A DNA stretch of 64,000 nt from NCBI RefSeq assembly GCF_003391095.1, contig NZ_CP031447.1, positions 1 through 64,000 on the forward strand, written 5' to 3'. The position numbers were made by a program, and so were the translations under genes. Source of the stretch: Austwickia chelonae (GTDB lineage Bacteria > Actinomycetota > Actinomycetes > Actinomycetales > Dermatophilaceae). The notes under the pieces were generated by a model. The model was not told the DNA's origin and made no database searches. It saw only the letters and a program-made list of their open reading frames with translations. Shown here in pieces: positions 53,533 to 62,939 of the stretch (positions are counted from its first letter, which is position 1; the number at the start of each line of letters is the position of its first letter).

Positions 53533-56043
53533 TCAGCTCTCCACCGATTCCGCTAGATGCAGGACCGAGGATCCGCTGGCGAAAGGCGCCTCGGCCAAAC
53601 CGTACCGGCGTGCCATCGCCTGGGCCACCGTCTCAGCCCACCCGTCCGAGCCATCCGGAGCAACGGGGTCACCGACCACCAACGTCCGTTGTGCACGCCA
53701 GATACCGCCGACCGCAGCCTGCGGGCAGGCCCGGCCTGCTTCGTCGATGAACAACCACCCCAGGGACTCCTCACCGATGTGGGAGAACATCGACCCCAGA
53801 GACGAGAACGACGTCGATATCAGGGGCACCACGAGGAAGAAAGACTGCCACGCGGCCAGCGCAGCCTGCGGGGAGACATCGTGCGGAGCTGCTCCCGACA
53901 GGATGTCCAAGGCTGCTCGCATCGTCGAGATCATCCGACGGGCGGAATGGGCGAACAGTGTCCGATGCAATTCCAAAGCGGACAGGAAGAGCTGCGAACG
54001 GGCTTGGTTCAAGGTCGCATCCAGCCACGGCGCTGCGGTCAGCCCCTGGCCGGAATCGGCGAACCAGGCATCGTCCGGGTAGGTCTCCCGCCAGCGTTCC
54101 CGGTCGGCCTGTATTCGGGCGGCCAGATCGTCAGCGCGCTGACGGGCGGAGTCCAGGGCTTCCTGCGCGCGGGCACGTTCTTGTGCCTGAGTGGTCAGCT
54201 CGACGCTGATCCGGGCGATGTCCTCCCGCGCGGCTGCCCCATGTTTCTCCACGGCGATCACGGCTTGGACGAGCTCGTCGGCAGTCTCTGTCCAGTCCTT
54301 CATCCGGCGGCCCATCGTGAGCACCTGCTCGAAGGCGCCCGGCTTGGTCTGGTCGTGGGCCCGTTTACGCTTACGCGCATCGGCAGCGTCCTGGTCTGCT
54401 TTCTCCGCTGCCTCACGAGCGGCGTACAACTGGGCGAGAGCAGGCGCTTCTGCCTGGACCAGGGAGTCGAAGCGCTCCTGGGCGACACGGAGCTCATGGT
54501 TCGCGACCCGGGACGTGGTCAACCTCTCCTCGGCTGCCTCGCACTCCTGGAGGAGCTGGGCCACCAGCGTATCTGCGGACAGGAAACGTTCGCAGGCTTC
54601 CTGCCAGGATCCTTGCGGAGAGAGCGCGGCTCGCTCGAGGAAGGAGCGGAAGGTCGGCGGGAGCTCGGCGTAGTCGCGTCGGTCGGTCCAGAAGGACTCG
54701 GCGAAAGCGGCCCGGTTCGTCCGTGACCCCAGACGCGCAGCCACCAGCCCCCAGGCCTTACCCTGCCCGACGCCCCGTTGGGCGCGTCGGACCTGCGTGG
54801 CGATGTCACCGAGGTGGTCGATCTCCTCCCAGGGCGGCGCCAGCGAGGCCGTGTCCGAAAGACCATCGGTGTCCTCGTCGAGGGCGACGGGGTCAGGGGA
54901 GGCCAACACCATTTCGAAGCCGGTCAGGCTCGGGTGGGGTTGCCACGCCGTGCGATGGTAATGCCCCTTCCACGAATGGCTCCGGACGAAGGCATCCTGC
55001 GGGCCGGGCAAGGCAGCGATCCGGCGAGCGCGTTCGACGACCAACCCGGCGAGGACGTCACGGACCGGCGGGGCCTCGTGCGATTCCGGCGAAACTCCCA
55101 CGGAGTTCAGCCCGGTGCGTGCGGCCAGATCGCCCAAGGTGAGGTTGACTGCGAACTGCTCGCTCAGGCTCGGGTAGTCCTGCGGCGGTGCCGGCCAACG
55201 CCCCCGGGGAAGCGAGGTCGTGGACAGGGTGTTCAGGGTGCCTGATACGGGCGTGGTCCGGCCTGATTCCGCCGAGCCGGCGGCAACCCCGATGTAGGAC
55301 AGCAGGCCTTGCCCGGACCGGCTATGGGCCAGTGTGTCTGCGGCTCGGGTCAGATCGGCCAAGTAGGGGCTGTTGACCAGGTCGTCGACGCCGCCGCGGT
55401 CGGAGCCAGACCGGATCGGAAGGCTGACCACCTGGATCGTCGAGGCTTCGGTGACGAACAGCTCTGCGACGGGGGACCCTTCTTCGGCGCCAGCTGCCAA
55501 CCACGCCATGACGAGCAGTTCGGCCAGGGTGTCGAGGGTGAGAGGGGTCGCCGAGATTTCTTCGAGGAGTTCGGCTGCCCGGAGGTGGAACAGATCGGCT
55601 TGTCTGTGGAAGGCGTCGATCTGTCCGTCGACCCACTGATCGGTGAGACATCGCGTCCACGCCCAGGCTCCGGAGGAGAGGAAGGCCGACGCGGTCACCG
55701 GGTGCCCGTCCGCGGTCACGGTCAGCCCGGCGATGGCGCTCATGCCCGGTGCAGGCGCATCTGTACTGGGTGACGTTGCCCCCAAGGCCTTTGTCACGTC
55801 GGCCCGGAAAAGATTCAGGTCGAAAGCCCCCAGGTAGACGCGGTGCAGCCAGGTCTGGTGCTCTCCTTCCGGGGGTAGCGCGCACACGCCGTCGGAGGCC
55901 CAGGGCAGGGGGCCTCCGGGGGCACAGTGAGTGATGATGACGCCGTCGTCAGCCGCTTCCGAGTCCGGGATGCTTCGAGGAGAAAGTAATTCCATGTCTC
56001 GCCACGCTTGGGCGACCTGCGTGGGAAGAACGGATTCAGACAT
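53533..56043 (-). CDS. UPF1/SF1-like helicase relative lacking Walker A and the C-terminal helicase domain
   Basis: 836 residues. LSEQFAVNLTLGDLAARTGLNSVGV and VRDVLAGLVVERARRIAALPGPQDAFV resemble large actinobacterial SF1 helicases in which a GPPGTGKTT loop lies between these two phrases; here that spot reads SPESHEAPP (318-326). LTGFEMVLAS follows. A coiled coil spans about 490-650. Walker B is LFIDEAGRACPQAA (764-777), then VVGDP. The protein stops about 55 residues later, without motifs IV-VI. The frame is intact, so it may be a made but inactive protein, or an early pseudogene. Confidence 0.7.
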   Translation of the reverse strand: MSESVLPTQVAQAWRDMELLSPRSIPDSEAADDGVIITHCAPGGPLPWASDGVCALPPEGEHQTWLHRVYLGAFDLNLFRADVTKALGATSPSTDAPAPGMSAIAGLTVTADGHPVTASAFLSSGAWAWTRCLTDQWVDGQIDAFHRQADLFHLRAAELLEEISATPLTLDTLAELLVMAWLAAGAEEGSPVAELFVTEASTIQVVSLPIRSGSDRGGVDDLVNSPYLADLTRAADTLAHSRSGQGLLSYIGVAAGSAESGRTTPVSGTLNTLSTTSLPRGRWPAPPQDYPSLSEQFAVNLTLGDLAARTGLNSVGVSPESHEAPPVRDVLAGLVVERARRIAALPGPQDAFVRSHSWKGHYHRTAWQPHPSLTGFEMVLASPDPVALDEDTDGLSDTASLAPPWEEIDHLGDIATQVRRAQRGVGQGKAWGLVAARLGSRTNRAAFAESFWTDRRDYAELPPTFRSFLERAALSPQGSWQEACERFLSADTLVAQLLQECEAAEERLTTSRVANHELRVAQERFDSLVQAEAPALAQLYAAREAAEKADQDAADARKRKRAHDQTKPGAFEQVLTMGRRMKDWTETADELVQAVIAVEKHGAAAREDIARISVELTTQAQERARAQEALDSARQRADDLAARIQADRERWRETYPDDAWFADSGQGLTAAPWLDATLNQARSQLFLSALELHRTLFAHSARRMISTMRAALDILSGAAPHDVSPQAALAAWQSFFLVVPLISTSFSSLGSMFSHIGEESLGWLFIDEAGRACPQAAVGGIWRAQRTLVVGDPVAPDGSDGWAETVAQAMARRYGLAEAPFASGSSVLHLAESVES

Positions 56044-56151
56044 GGAGGCTCCTGATGTGTGCTGCTTCGCAAAACTCTAGGCCGAGCACGCCGTTCTTCT
56101 CCTACCCGATGGCAAGGTGTGTGCAAACCGTGCCGTTGAATGCGCCGAGGG

Positions 56152-57021
56152 TCAGCGACTGGTCATCTGTTCGCATGCTTCCCACAGCTGGTGTCCCAGT
56201 GCAGGGTCGTAGGCCGAGGCGCGCGCCGATACCGGCCGGGGATAACCACGCGTCTCACCGATGCCGTCGGGGCCTATGTAGAAGCCGCCGGGCAGATCGG
56301 GCACGGTTGCAGCGTAGAGCTCGGGCAGCGCGCCCATCCAAGCGGGCTGGGCTGCCGGGGTGGCGACGAAGAAGCGTGAAGCCTGATCTTTGAATGAATT
56401 CCCGCTTCTTCCAAAGAGATTCGTGGATGACATTCCGGGATGTGCTGCGATGGATCGCAGGGTGCTCCCCTCGCGAATGAACCGACGCTGCTGTTCCAGG
56501 GCCAGGACGATGCAGGCCAGCTTCGACTGGGCGTACGACTTCGCGCTGTCGTACGGGCGGGAGTTCCAATCCAGGTCAGACACCTCGACCGTTCCGAACC
56601 GGTGTGCGATCGACCCCAACCAGACCACCCGATCGGTCAAGACGGGCAGAACCGATTGCGACAGGAGGAAATGGCCGAGCACATTGGTCGCGAATTGCAT
56701 TTCATGCCCGGCGGCAGTGCGGGCCAAGGGAATGTCCATCACTCCGGCATTCAGGATCAGGACGTCGACGCGGTCCAGCTCAGCGGCGAAATTCGCCACC
56801 GACTCCAGATCGGCCAGGTCGAGATGACGCACCTCGGTCGATCCGCCCATACCGACTCGCGCCGCTTCGCCCTTGGTCGTATTCCGACAGGCCATGACGA
56901 CGTGGGCGCCCTTCCCGGCCAGGGCGCGCGCGGCCTCGAAGCCGATTCCGGAATTCGCGCCGGTGATGACGAATCTGCGGCCGGTCTGGTCGGGGATGTC
57001 GACCGTGGTCCAACGAGACAT
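56152..57021 (-). CDS. Short-chain dehydrogenase/reductase
   Basis: A Rossmann-fold oxidoreductase like retinol-dehydrogenase/WW-oxidoreductase-type SDRs. The cofactor motif is TGANSGIGFE, HLDLADLESV contacts adenine, and LNAGVM and active-site YAQSK are present; the Ser is in LGSIAHRFG. 289 residues from ATG 57021, which has AGAGGAA upstream; the frame extends to 57132. Substrate unknown; NADP is suggested by CRN after strand 2. Confidence 0.92.
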   Translation of the reverse strand: MSRWTTVDIPDQTGRRFVITGANSGIGFEAARALAGKGAHVVMACRNTTKGEAARVGMGGSTEVRHLDLADLESVANFAAELDRVDVLILNAGVMDIPLARTAAGHEMQFATNVLGHFLLSQSVLPVLTDRVVWLGSIAHRFGTVEVSDLDWNSRPYDSAKSYAQSKLACIVLALEQQRRFIREGSTLRSIAAHPGMSSTNLFGRSGNSFKDQASRFFVATPAAQPAWMGALPELYAATVPDLPGGFYIGPDGIGETRGYPRPVSARASAYDPALGHQLWEACEQMTSR

Positions 57022-57309
57022 CTGGATTCCTCTCGGGGAAGGGGTGGCTGGAGATATTCTCGCTCGGATTGTTCGCGGGAGGCTTTCGGCTGCTCCGGCA
57101 GGCCTGATATCCGCGGAAGTGAGCTGAATCATCTCGATATATGGATAAAAAATTGTGAGGGGGATTCACGGAATTACTGCGTGTGACCAGCGCATACGCA
57201 AAGAGGTCCTCAATGAAGTACCCACTAGATGGACGGTCCCGACATTGAGATCTCCTTCCGCAGATCATGTCGGAACTTGTACGACCGACCAGCCACGTCA
57301 GGAACCCAC

Positions 57310-58461
57310 ATGTCCCAGACATCCGCAGCCACTGCCCTCAAGGAGGGGCCACCCGGGAAGGAGGAGTCGACCCTCGACCCGAAGGCCACCACCCCGGCCA
57401 CGGCCCCGGCCACCGCCGAAGCCGCACCCAGGCCCTCCTTCATGATGAACATCCTGAACGGAATCGCTCTCGGCGTGATCGTCTCCCTGATCCCTGGCGC
57501 CTTTCTCGGCGAAATCCTCAAGGTGCTGCTGCCGACAGCGCCCTGGCTGAAGGTCCTCCTCGACGCCACCACGGTGTCCACCTCCATGATGGCCGTCGTC
57601 ATCGGATTCTTCGTCGGACTGAACTTCAAGTTCACCCCCATCGAATCCGGATCGATCGCGATCGCCACCCAATTCGCTTCCGGAGCTGTCGTCATCACCA
57701 ATGGCGCCATGGTTCTCAAGGGCACCGGCGATGTCATCACCATGGGGATGACCGCCGCACTGGGCGCCGCCATCGTGCTGGCCATCGGTGAACGCACCCG
57801 TACTTACGCCATCCTCGTCGTACCGGTCACCGTCGTTGCCGTCGCCGGAGTCGCCGGACGGCTGATGCTGCCCTACAACATGAGCGTCACCGCTGCCATC
57901 GGGCGCGGCATCGAACAGCTGCTCAGCCTGCAACCCATCGTGATGGCAGTCCTGATCGCCGTGGTCTTCTCCGTGCTGATCCTCTCTCCGGTGACCACCG
58001 TCGGTATCGCCCTGGCGATCTCCATCTCCGGTATCGGCGCAGGCGCGGCCAATCTCGGGGTCTGCGCGGCCGGATTCGGTTTCGCCGTCCTCGGCTGGAG
58101 GGTCAACGGCCCTGGACTGTGCGTCGCCCACGTGCTGGGGTCGCCGAAGATCTCCATGGCCAGATTCCTGTCCAACCCGAAGATCGCCATCCCCACCATC
58201 TGCAGCGCAGCCCTGTGTGGACTCGTCGGCGTCACCTTGGGTATCGACGGCACGCCCTTCAGCGCGGGCTTCGGTTTCTCCGGCGCCGTCGGCCCGGTCG
58301 CCTTCATGAGCGCCCACAGCTGGTCGATGACCGCTGTCCTCAAAGGCCTGGTGGCCTTCCTGGCCGCGCCCCTGAGCCTGGCTCTGCTGTTCAACCACCT
58401 TTTCAAGAAGGTCGTCCCGCTGGTGAAGGACGAGGACTACCGTCTCGACATCGGCCGCTGA
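57310..58461 (+). CDS. PTS EIIC-family membrane transporter
   Basis: 383 residues with about nine or ten membrane segments after a 45-residue Ala/Pro/Thr-rich cytoplasmic lead. NGIALGVIVSLIPGAFLGEILK and LLSLQPIVMAVLIAVVFSVLILSPVTTVGIALAI fit the PTS_EIIC_2 type of sugar-transport subunit. No IIA or IIB partner is beside it. ATG 57310 has AGGAACC upstream. Its last 25 bp overlap the convergent psuK gene. The substrate is unknown. Confidence 0.8.
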   Translation: MSQTSAATALKEGPPGKEESTLDPKATTPATAPATAEAAPRPSFMMNILNGIALGVIVSLIPGAFLGEILKVLLPTAPWLKVLLDATTVSTSMMAVVIGFFVGLNFKFTPIESGSIAIATQFASGAVVITNGAMVLKGTGDVITMGMTAALGAAIVLAIGERTRTYAILVVPVTVVAVAGVAGRLMLPYNMSVTAAIGRGIEQLLSLQPIVMAVLIAVVFSVLILSPVTTVGIALAISISGIGAGAANLGVCAAGFGFAVLGWRVNGPGLCVAHVLGSPKISMARFLSNPKIAIPTICSAALCGLVGVTLGIDGTPFSAGFGFSGAVGPVAFMSAHSWSMTAVLKGLVAFLAAPLSLALLFNHLFKKVVPLVKDEDYRLDIGR

Positions 58462-59393
58462 GAACGCGTGATCTCCGGGCCGGGCCGCGACACTGCCCGG
58501 TCCGGAGACTCTCCCGTCAGAGCCGCCCCCAGCTGGTGGAGCACCCGTGCGGCCGACCGATGCCCAGCCTGAACCGCATTGACGAGATCACGGCGGTCAC
58601 CCAGCCAGGTCGCCAGGAAGCCTGCGTTGAAGGCGTCACCGGCGCCTGTGGTGTCGCGCACCACGGGCACCGGCGGCACCGGTACCCGTACCGGGTCCAT
58701 GCCCACCTGCACCAACGTGGTCGGGTCGGGGCCATGCCGAGCCACTACCAGGGTCCTCGGCATCCGAGCCAGTGTCGGTCCGGGGCGGCCGTCGGCAGAC
58801 ACCAGGCCCGACACAGAACATTCCTGCGCATTCGCCGAGATCACGTCCGGCGAGATCCGACACAGCAGATCTGCGAAAACCGTCGGAGACAAGGCCCGGA
58901 CCACGCCGACCGAAGAGACGTCGACGCTGGTCAATCCGCCTGCATCGCGGACCCTGGCCAAAGCGTCCATCGCGGTGGACGCCGTACTGCCCCCGACCAA
59001 CCCATAGGCCGGACAATGCAGAAGCTCCACTCCCCGCAACTCCTCGTCGCCGAGATGCTCCAGCTCCGCTGACGCCCCACGATCAGGGAACATCGAGCGC
59101 TCACCGGTCTCATCGACCATCACCACGATCGTCCCGGTGCGGCCTCGGCGCTGAACCCGTACGTCGACCCCGCAGGCCCGGAGCTCCTCGACCGCCAGCC
59201 GGCCAGCCAGATCATCCCCTACACACCCGAAGAAACGTGTCGGATGACACAGCCCGGCAAAGGCCGCCACATTGGCCGCGCTGCCTCCTCGACGTACGAC
59301 CACCGTCGCGGCGGTATCCGAGGCGTACCGGATCGGTTCCTGCCGGTGAACGACCACGTCGTGCACCAGATCGCCCAGCACCCCGAGCATCAC
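58437..59393 (-). CDS. psuK: PfkB-family kinase, probable pseudouridine kinase
   Basis: 318 residues of the ribokinase fold: GGSAANVAAFAGL (substrate/hinge region), TGTIVVMVDETGERSMFPDRGA, and the anion-hole/catalytic DTTGAGDAFNAGF. It starts 3 nt after the psuG stop, so they form one operon, and the neighbour makes pseudouridine the best substrate guess. The C-terminal tail (RPGPEITRSQRPMSRR) overlaps the EIIC gene. Confidence 0.85.
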   Translation of the reverse strand: MMLGVLGDLVHDVVVHRQEPIRYASDTAATVVVRRGGSAANVAAFAGLCHPTRFFGCVGDDLAGRLAVEELRACGVDVRVQRRGRTGTIVVMVDETGERSMFPDRGASAELEHLGDEELRGVELLHCPAYGLVGGSTASTAMDALARVRDAGGLTSVDVSSVGVVRALSPTVFADLLCRISPDVISANAQECSVSGLVSADGRPGPTLARMPRTLVVARHGPDPTTLVQVGMDPVRVPVPPVPVVRDTTGAGDAFNAGFLATWLGDRRDLVNAVQAGHRSAARVLHQLGAALTGESPDRAVSRPGPEITRSQRPMSRR

Positions 59394-59396
59394 CGC

Positions 59397-60332
59397 TCAC
59401 CCCCGAACAGCCGCCGACGCCCGGGACAAGGCGGCCGCCACCAAAGCGCCCAACCGCACATTGCTCAGATAGAGCGCCACATTCGCCTGCACGCTACGTC
59501 CCCCGGTCGACCGGGACAGCTGCTCCAACAGGAAGGGCGTCGCATCCTGACCACTCACCTCCGAACTCTCCGCCGCAGTCCAAGCCCGGGCGAGCATCTG
59601 ATCCAGCTCCTCCGGCTCCAAAGCCGCTTCTGCCGGGATCGGATTGGCCACCACCACGGCGGAGGACACACCAAAAGCCGACTGGGCGCGGAAGACATCG
59701 GCGACCTGCTCAGGCGAATCGGCCCGCTGCCTCAGCGGGAGCCCCGCATCCGGGACGTAGAAACCCGGACAGCGGTTCGTCCGGTATCCCAGCACCGGAA
59801 CCGCCAAAGTCTCCAGACGTTCCAAGGTCGCCCGAACATCGAGTACCGCCTTCACCCCCGAACAGACCAGCACGACCGGCACCTGGGACAAGGTGTGGAG
59901 ATCGGTCGACTCGTCGAACGAGAAGGATGCGCCGCGGTGTACTCCGCCCAGACCGCCGGTCGCGAAGACCGCTATGCCCGCACGATGGGCGAGATGGCTG
60001 GTGGCTGCGATCGTCGTGCCCCCGTTCGCCCGAGCCACCGCCGTAGTGCACAGATCCCGTACGGAGACCTTCACCGCCTGCTCGTCCGAGGCGAGCGCCT
60101 CGATCTCCTCGGCGGAAAGCCCGACCGTCGGGACACCGTCGACGACCCCCACGGTCGCGGGAAGGACCTCGAAGGAACGGACGATGCGCTCGGCATCCTG
60201 CGCGATCCTGAGGTTGAGCGGGCGGGGCAGACCATGGGTGATAATGGTCGACTCCAACGCCAGGACTGGTCTGCCCGCAGCGACGGCCATCCGGACGTCC
60301 TCAGCGATACGGATGCGATAGGACATGGTCAT
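59397..60332 (-). CDS. psuG: Pseudouridine-5'-phosphate glycosidase
   Basis: Cleaves the C-C glycosidic bond of pseudouridine 5'-phosphate to uracil and ribose phosphate. 311 residues. Residues equivalent to the E. coli enzyme's catalytic set appear as Glu27 (ALESTIITHG), Lys88, Asp144 and Schiff-base Lys161 (CSGVKAVLD), with FATGGLGGVHRGA conserved. AGGAGG lies 5 nt before ATG 60332. It is followed by psuK. Confidence 0.95.
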   Translation of the reverse strand: MTMSYRIRIAEDVRMAVAAGRPVLALESTIITHGLPRPLNLRIAQDAERIVRSFEVLPATVGVVDGVPTVGLSAEEIEALASDEQAVKVSVRDLCTTAVARANGGTTIAATSHLAHRAGIAVFATGGLGGVHRGASFSFDESTDLHTLSQVPVVLVCSGVKAVLDVRATLERLETLAVPVLGYRTNRCPGFYVPDAGLPLRQRADSPEQVADVFRAQSAFGVSSAVVVANPIPAEAALEPEELDQMLARAWTAAESSEVSGQDATPFLLEQLSRSTGGRSVQANVALYLSNVRLGALVAAALSRASAAVRG

Positions 60333-60541
60333 CCCGGCCTCCTTCGCGGAGCCGCGTCATCGCGGCAGGACGCCCGGTCACCCTGGCGCGCCGGGCTGAG
60401 CTTCGTCCGTCACGGTAGCTCGGAAAGGGCCACAGGCCCTGGAGGCGTGCGGTGTCGTCGACCAGTGTCCTTGCGCATCGAGATGTTCCTGCTCTAAAGG
60501 TGGTGTCTGGCCCACCCGATGATCTGTCCACCTACGACTAA

Positions 60542-60560
60542 GTTGAGAATAGTGATCAAC
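60542..60560. promoter_or_regulatory. Inverted repeat before the leader/MFS unit
   Basis: GTTGA-N9-TCAAC lies 33 bp before the leader ORF in the psuG-MFS divergent interval (60333-60592), which otherwise holds nothing recognisable. It is a possible regulator site; the arms are only 5 bp, so chance is not excluded. Confidence 0.3.
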
Positions 60561-60592
60561 AACGACCGATATGCCAGGAGGAGACCGCGCCG

Positions 60593-60655
60593 ATGACCGG
60601 CCCAGTCGCGCGACCCGCCGGCGCCCGCTCCTACCCCCGGACAGACCTCCCATGA
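60593..60655 (+). CDS. 20-codon leader ORF coupled to the MFS exporter
   Basis: ATG 60593 is preceded by AGGAGGAG at a 9-nt spacing, the best ribosome site in the area. It encodes 20 residues rich in Arg, Pro and Ala (begins MTGPVARPAGAR). Its TGA overlaps the MFS start as ATGA (60652-60655). The MFS ATG has no ribosome site of its own, so translation of the leader probably drives it. Confidence 0.6.
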   Translation: MTGPVARPAGARSYPRTDLP

Positions 60656-61932
60656 TCACCACCCCCACGAAGAACCGGAACGACCTCCGCACCTTCCTCG
60701 CACTGCCCGGACTGCTGCGCCTCCTGCTGATCACCCAACTGGCCTTCAACATCGGCTTCTACCTGGTGGTCCCCTTCCTCGCCTCCTACCTGGGCGACGA
60801 ACTCAAACTCGCCGGATGGATGATCGGAGTGATCCTCGGTCTCCGCACCTTCTCCCAACAAGGCATGTTCTTCTTCGGCGGTGCACTCGCCGACCGCTTC
60901 GGCATCCGGCTCAGCATCGTCGTCGGATGCCTGATCCGGATCACGGCCTTCCTCGTCCTCGGACTCACCCAGGAACTCCCCGGCGTCATCGTCGGCGTCA
61001 CCCTCATCGGACTGGCCGCCGCACTCTTCTCCCCAGCCACCGAATCGGCCATCGTCGCCTGGGGCCACGAAGTCGAACAGGGCGGTGGACCCACCCTTCA
61101 GGAAATCGTCGGACTCGAAAGCATGTGCTCCAAGCTCGGATCGGTCATCGGCCCCCTGCTCGGCGGTGTCCTCCTCGTCATCCCCTTCCGCGCGACCTGC
61201 CTCGTCGCGGCCGGCATCTTTACCATCATCCTTGCCGCACAGCTGCGATGGCTCCCCCGAGGAACCCGCATCGGAGAACCCACCGCCATCCTCGAATCCT
61301 TGTCCACCGTGCTCACCAACCGGACCTTCCTCGTCTTCGCCGCGATCCACTCGACCTACCTGCTCACCTACAACCAGCTGTACCTCGCAGTCCCCGTCGA
61401 ACTTGCACGCATCGGCGCACCCAGCACCGCGATCACCTGGCTGTTCGCGCTCGCCGCCCTTCTGACCATCACCCTGCAACTCCCGGTGACTCGACGGGCG
61501 CTGCGCTGGGGCACAGCTGCCGCACTACGCCGCGGATACCTTCTGCTCTCAGGTTGCTTCCTCGTCGTCGCCGTCGCAGCCCCGTACTCGGTGAACGGGC
61601 CGACCGCCTATCTCCCGGTGATCACCCTCGTCGTCCTCCTGCACCTCGGGCAGATGCTGGTACTCCCCGCCGCCCGGGACACCGTCGCCGAACTCGCTCA
61701 ACACCGCTGCCTCGGCAGCTACCTCGGCTTCATCTCTTCATTGGGCGGACTTGCGGTACTCATCGGAAGCACCGCCGCCGGGCAACTCCTCGACCTGGCA
61801 CGCACCCCCAACCCCAGCGCGCCTGTCCCCTGGCTCTTCCTGGCCGCCCTCCCCGCCTGCTCGGCCCTCGCCATCACGATCTTCTGCCGACGCAGATCCA
61901 CCCCCACCCCGAACACCGCAGCCCGCCCCTGA
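60652..61932 (+). CDS. MFS transporter, drug-efflux type
   Basis: 426 residues with twelve membrane segments. The MFS motif A is visible as GALADRFGIRLSIVVG after helix 2, and GVIVGVTLIGLAAALFSPATESAI is motif-C-like, as in proton-driven drug exporters. ATG 60652 is chosen because it overlaps the leader ORF; the frame is open to 60571. The substrate is unknown; export of an antibiotic or metabolite is inferred. Confidence 0.85.
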   Translation: MITTPTKNRNDLRTFLALPGLLRLLLITQLAFNIGFYLVVPFLASYLGDELKLAGWMIGVILGLRTFSQQGMFFFGGALADRFGIRLSIVVGCLIRITAFLVLGLTQELPGVIVGVTLIGLAAALFSPATESAIVAWGHEVEQGGGPTLQEIVGLESMCSKLGSVIGPLLGGVLLVIPFRATCLVAAGIFTIILAAQLRWLPRGTRIGEPTAILESLSTVLTNRTFLVFAAIHSTYLLTYNQLYLAVPVELARIGAPSTAITWLFALAALLTITLQLPVTRRALRWGTAAALRRGYLLLSGCFLVVAVAAPYSVNGPTAYLPVITLVVLLHLGQMLVLPAARDTVAELAQHRCLGSYLGFISSLGGLAVLIGSTAAGQLLDLARTPNPSAPVPWLFLAALPACSALAITIFCRRRSTPTPNTAARP

Positions 61933-62072
61933 ACTACAGACACCGACACCACCCGGCACCACCGGAGAACAGACCAGCATGGCCGTCCACAGGGGCGAAA
62001 CAGATCGGACACCATCCACAACCACAGACGAAAGGACACCGACCCGCCAGGGAAAAAGACACCCTGACCGGC

Positions 62073-62939
62073 ATGCCCTTTCCCCCACCAGCCCAACACC
62101 CCTACGGAGTATCCGCCCCACGCCAGCCACCTCCACCCACCAGCTACAGCAGCGGATTCGCCGCAATCATCGCGACAAGCCTCCTGCTCACCGGCTGCAC
62201 ACCACCCTGGACAGGAACGAACACAGCCGCCACGAACACCAACCAGGTGGCCACCGTCATCGACGGCGACACCCTCGACATCCGCTCGACAACCGGCACC
62301 CTACGAGTTCGACTCCTCGGCATCGACGCCCCGGAGACCGGACACGACGGACAACCAGCCCAATGCGGAGCCACCCAGGCCCGCGAGGCACTCGCGGCGA
62401 AAGTCTCCGGACGAGAGATACGGATCATCACAGATCCCACCACGGACCACACCGACCGGTACGGGCGCACCCTGGCCTATGCGGAGATCGACGGCGAAGA
62501 CATCGGTGCATCCCTCCTCGCGTCAGGACACGTAGGAGCCTGGCATCCAGCAGGAACGACTGCACCCCAAAGATTTTCGACCTACCGGGACACAATGGAA
62601 CGCGCACGGCAGGGCCGCCGAGGATCCTGGGCCGCCTGCGCACGACTCGGCCGCGGACAGGCGACGAGCGTTCGCCGTTCAGGAGGAGTCAGCGGCGATG
62701 CCCGTCAACAAAGCGACCAGTTCTGCCGAAGCGACAGAGGTCGGCTCGGCGAGATGAGCGAGATCGATCCTTGTCGCCCCGCCGAGATGGCGGTCGCAGG
62801 GGATGACCCGACCTGGACGATGACCGCCGGTGATGGCGCTGATCGCTCGAGCCGGAGTGATTCCGGTGTCCCGGCCGGTGTCCACGACGAGCACGACAAC
62901 ACGCTCTACCGGAACGCCCAGGGAATCCAGCTCGCGTAG
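62073..62939 (+). CDS. Staphylococcal-nuclease-like lipoprotein
   Basis: 288 residues. A Pro-rich start and hydrophobic segment end in the lipobox LLTGC (Cys42), so the enzyme is probably anchored outside the membrane. The nuclease domain (about 58-192) has VIDGDTLDI, Arg80 and Glu88 in RVRLLGIDAPET, and Arg132 in DRYGRTLAY, matching the catalytic Arg/Glu/Arg of thermonuclease. The domain ends near 192, but the frame runs on for 86 codons opposite the MinD-like gene (from 62679). Start ATG 62073 has a weak ribosome site. Confidence 0.85.
   Translation: MPFPPPAQHPYGVSAPRQPPPPTSYSSGFAAIIATSLLLTGCTPPWTGTNTAATNTNQVATVIDGDTLDIRSTTGTLRVRLLGIDAPETGHDGQPAQCGATQAREALAAKVSGREIRIITDPTTDHTDRYGRTLAYAEIDGEDIGASLLASGHVGAWHPAGTTAPQRFSTYRDTMERARQGRRGSWAACARLGRGQATSVRRSGGVSGDARQQSDQFCRSDRGRLGEMSEIDPCRPAEMAVAGDDPTWTMTAGDGADRSSRSDSGVPAGVHDEHDNTLYRNAQGIQLA

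Noticed and set aside
60816-62072. Nuclease frame extended upstream through the MFS gene.
   Set aside because: The extension is an Arg/Pro/His-rich shadow of the transporter; the lipoprotein start at 62073 fits the domain.
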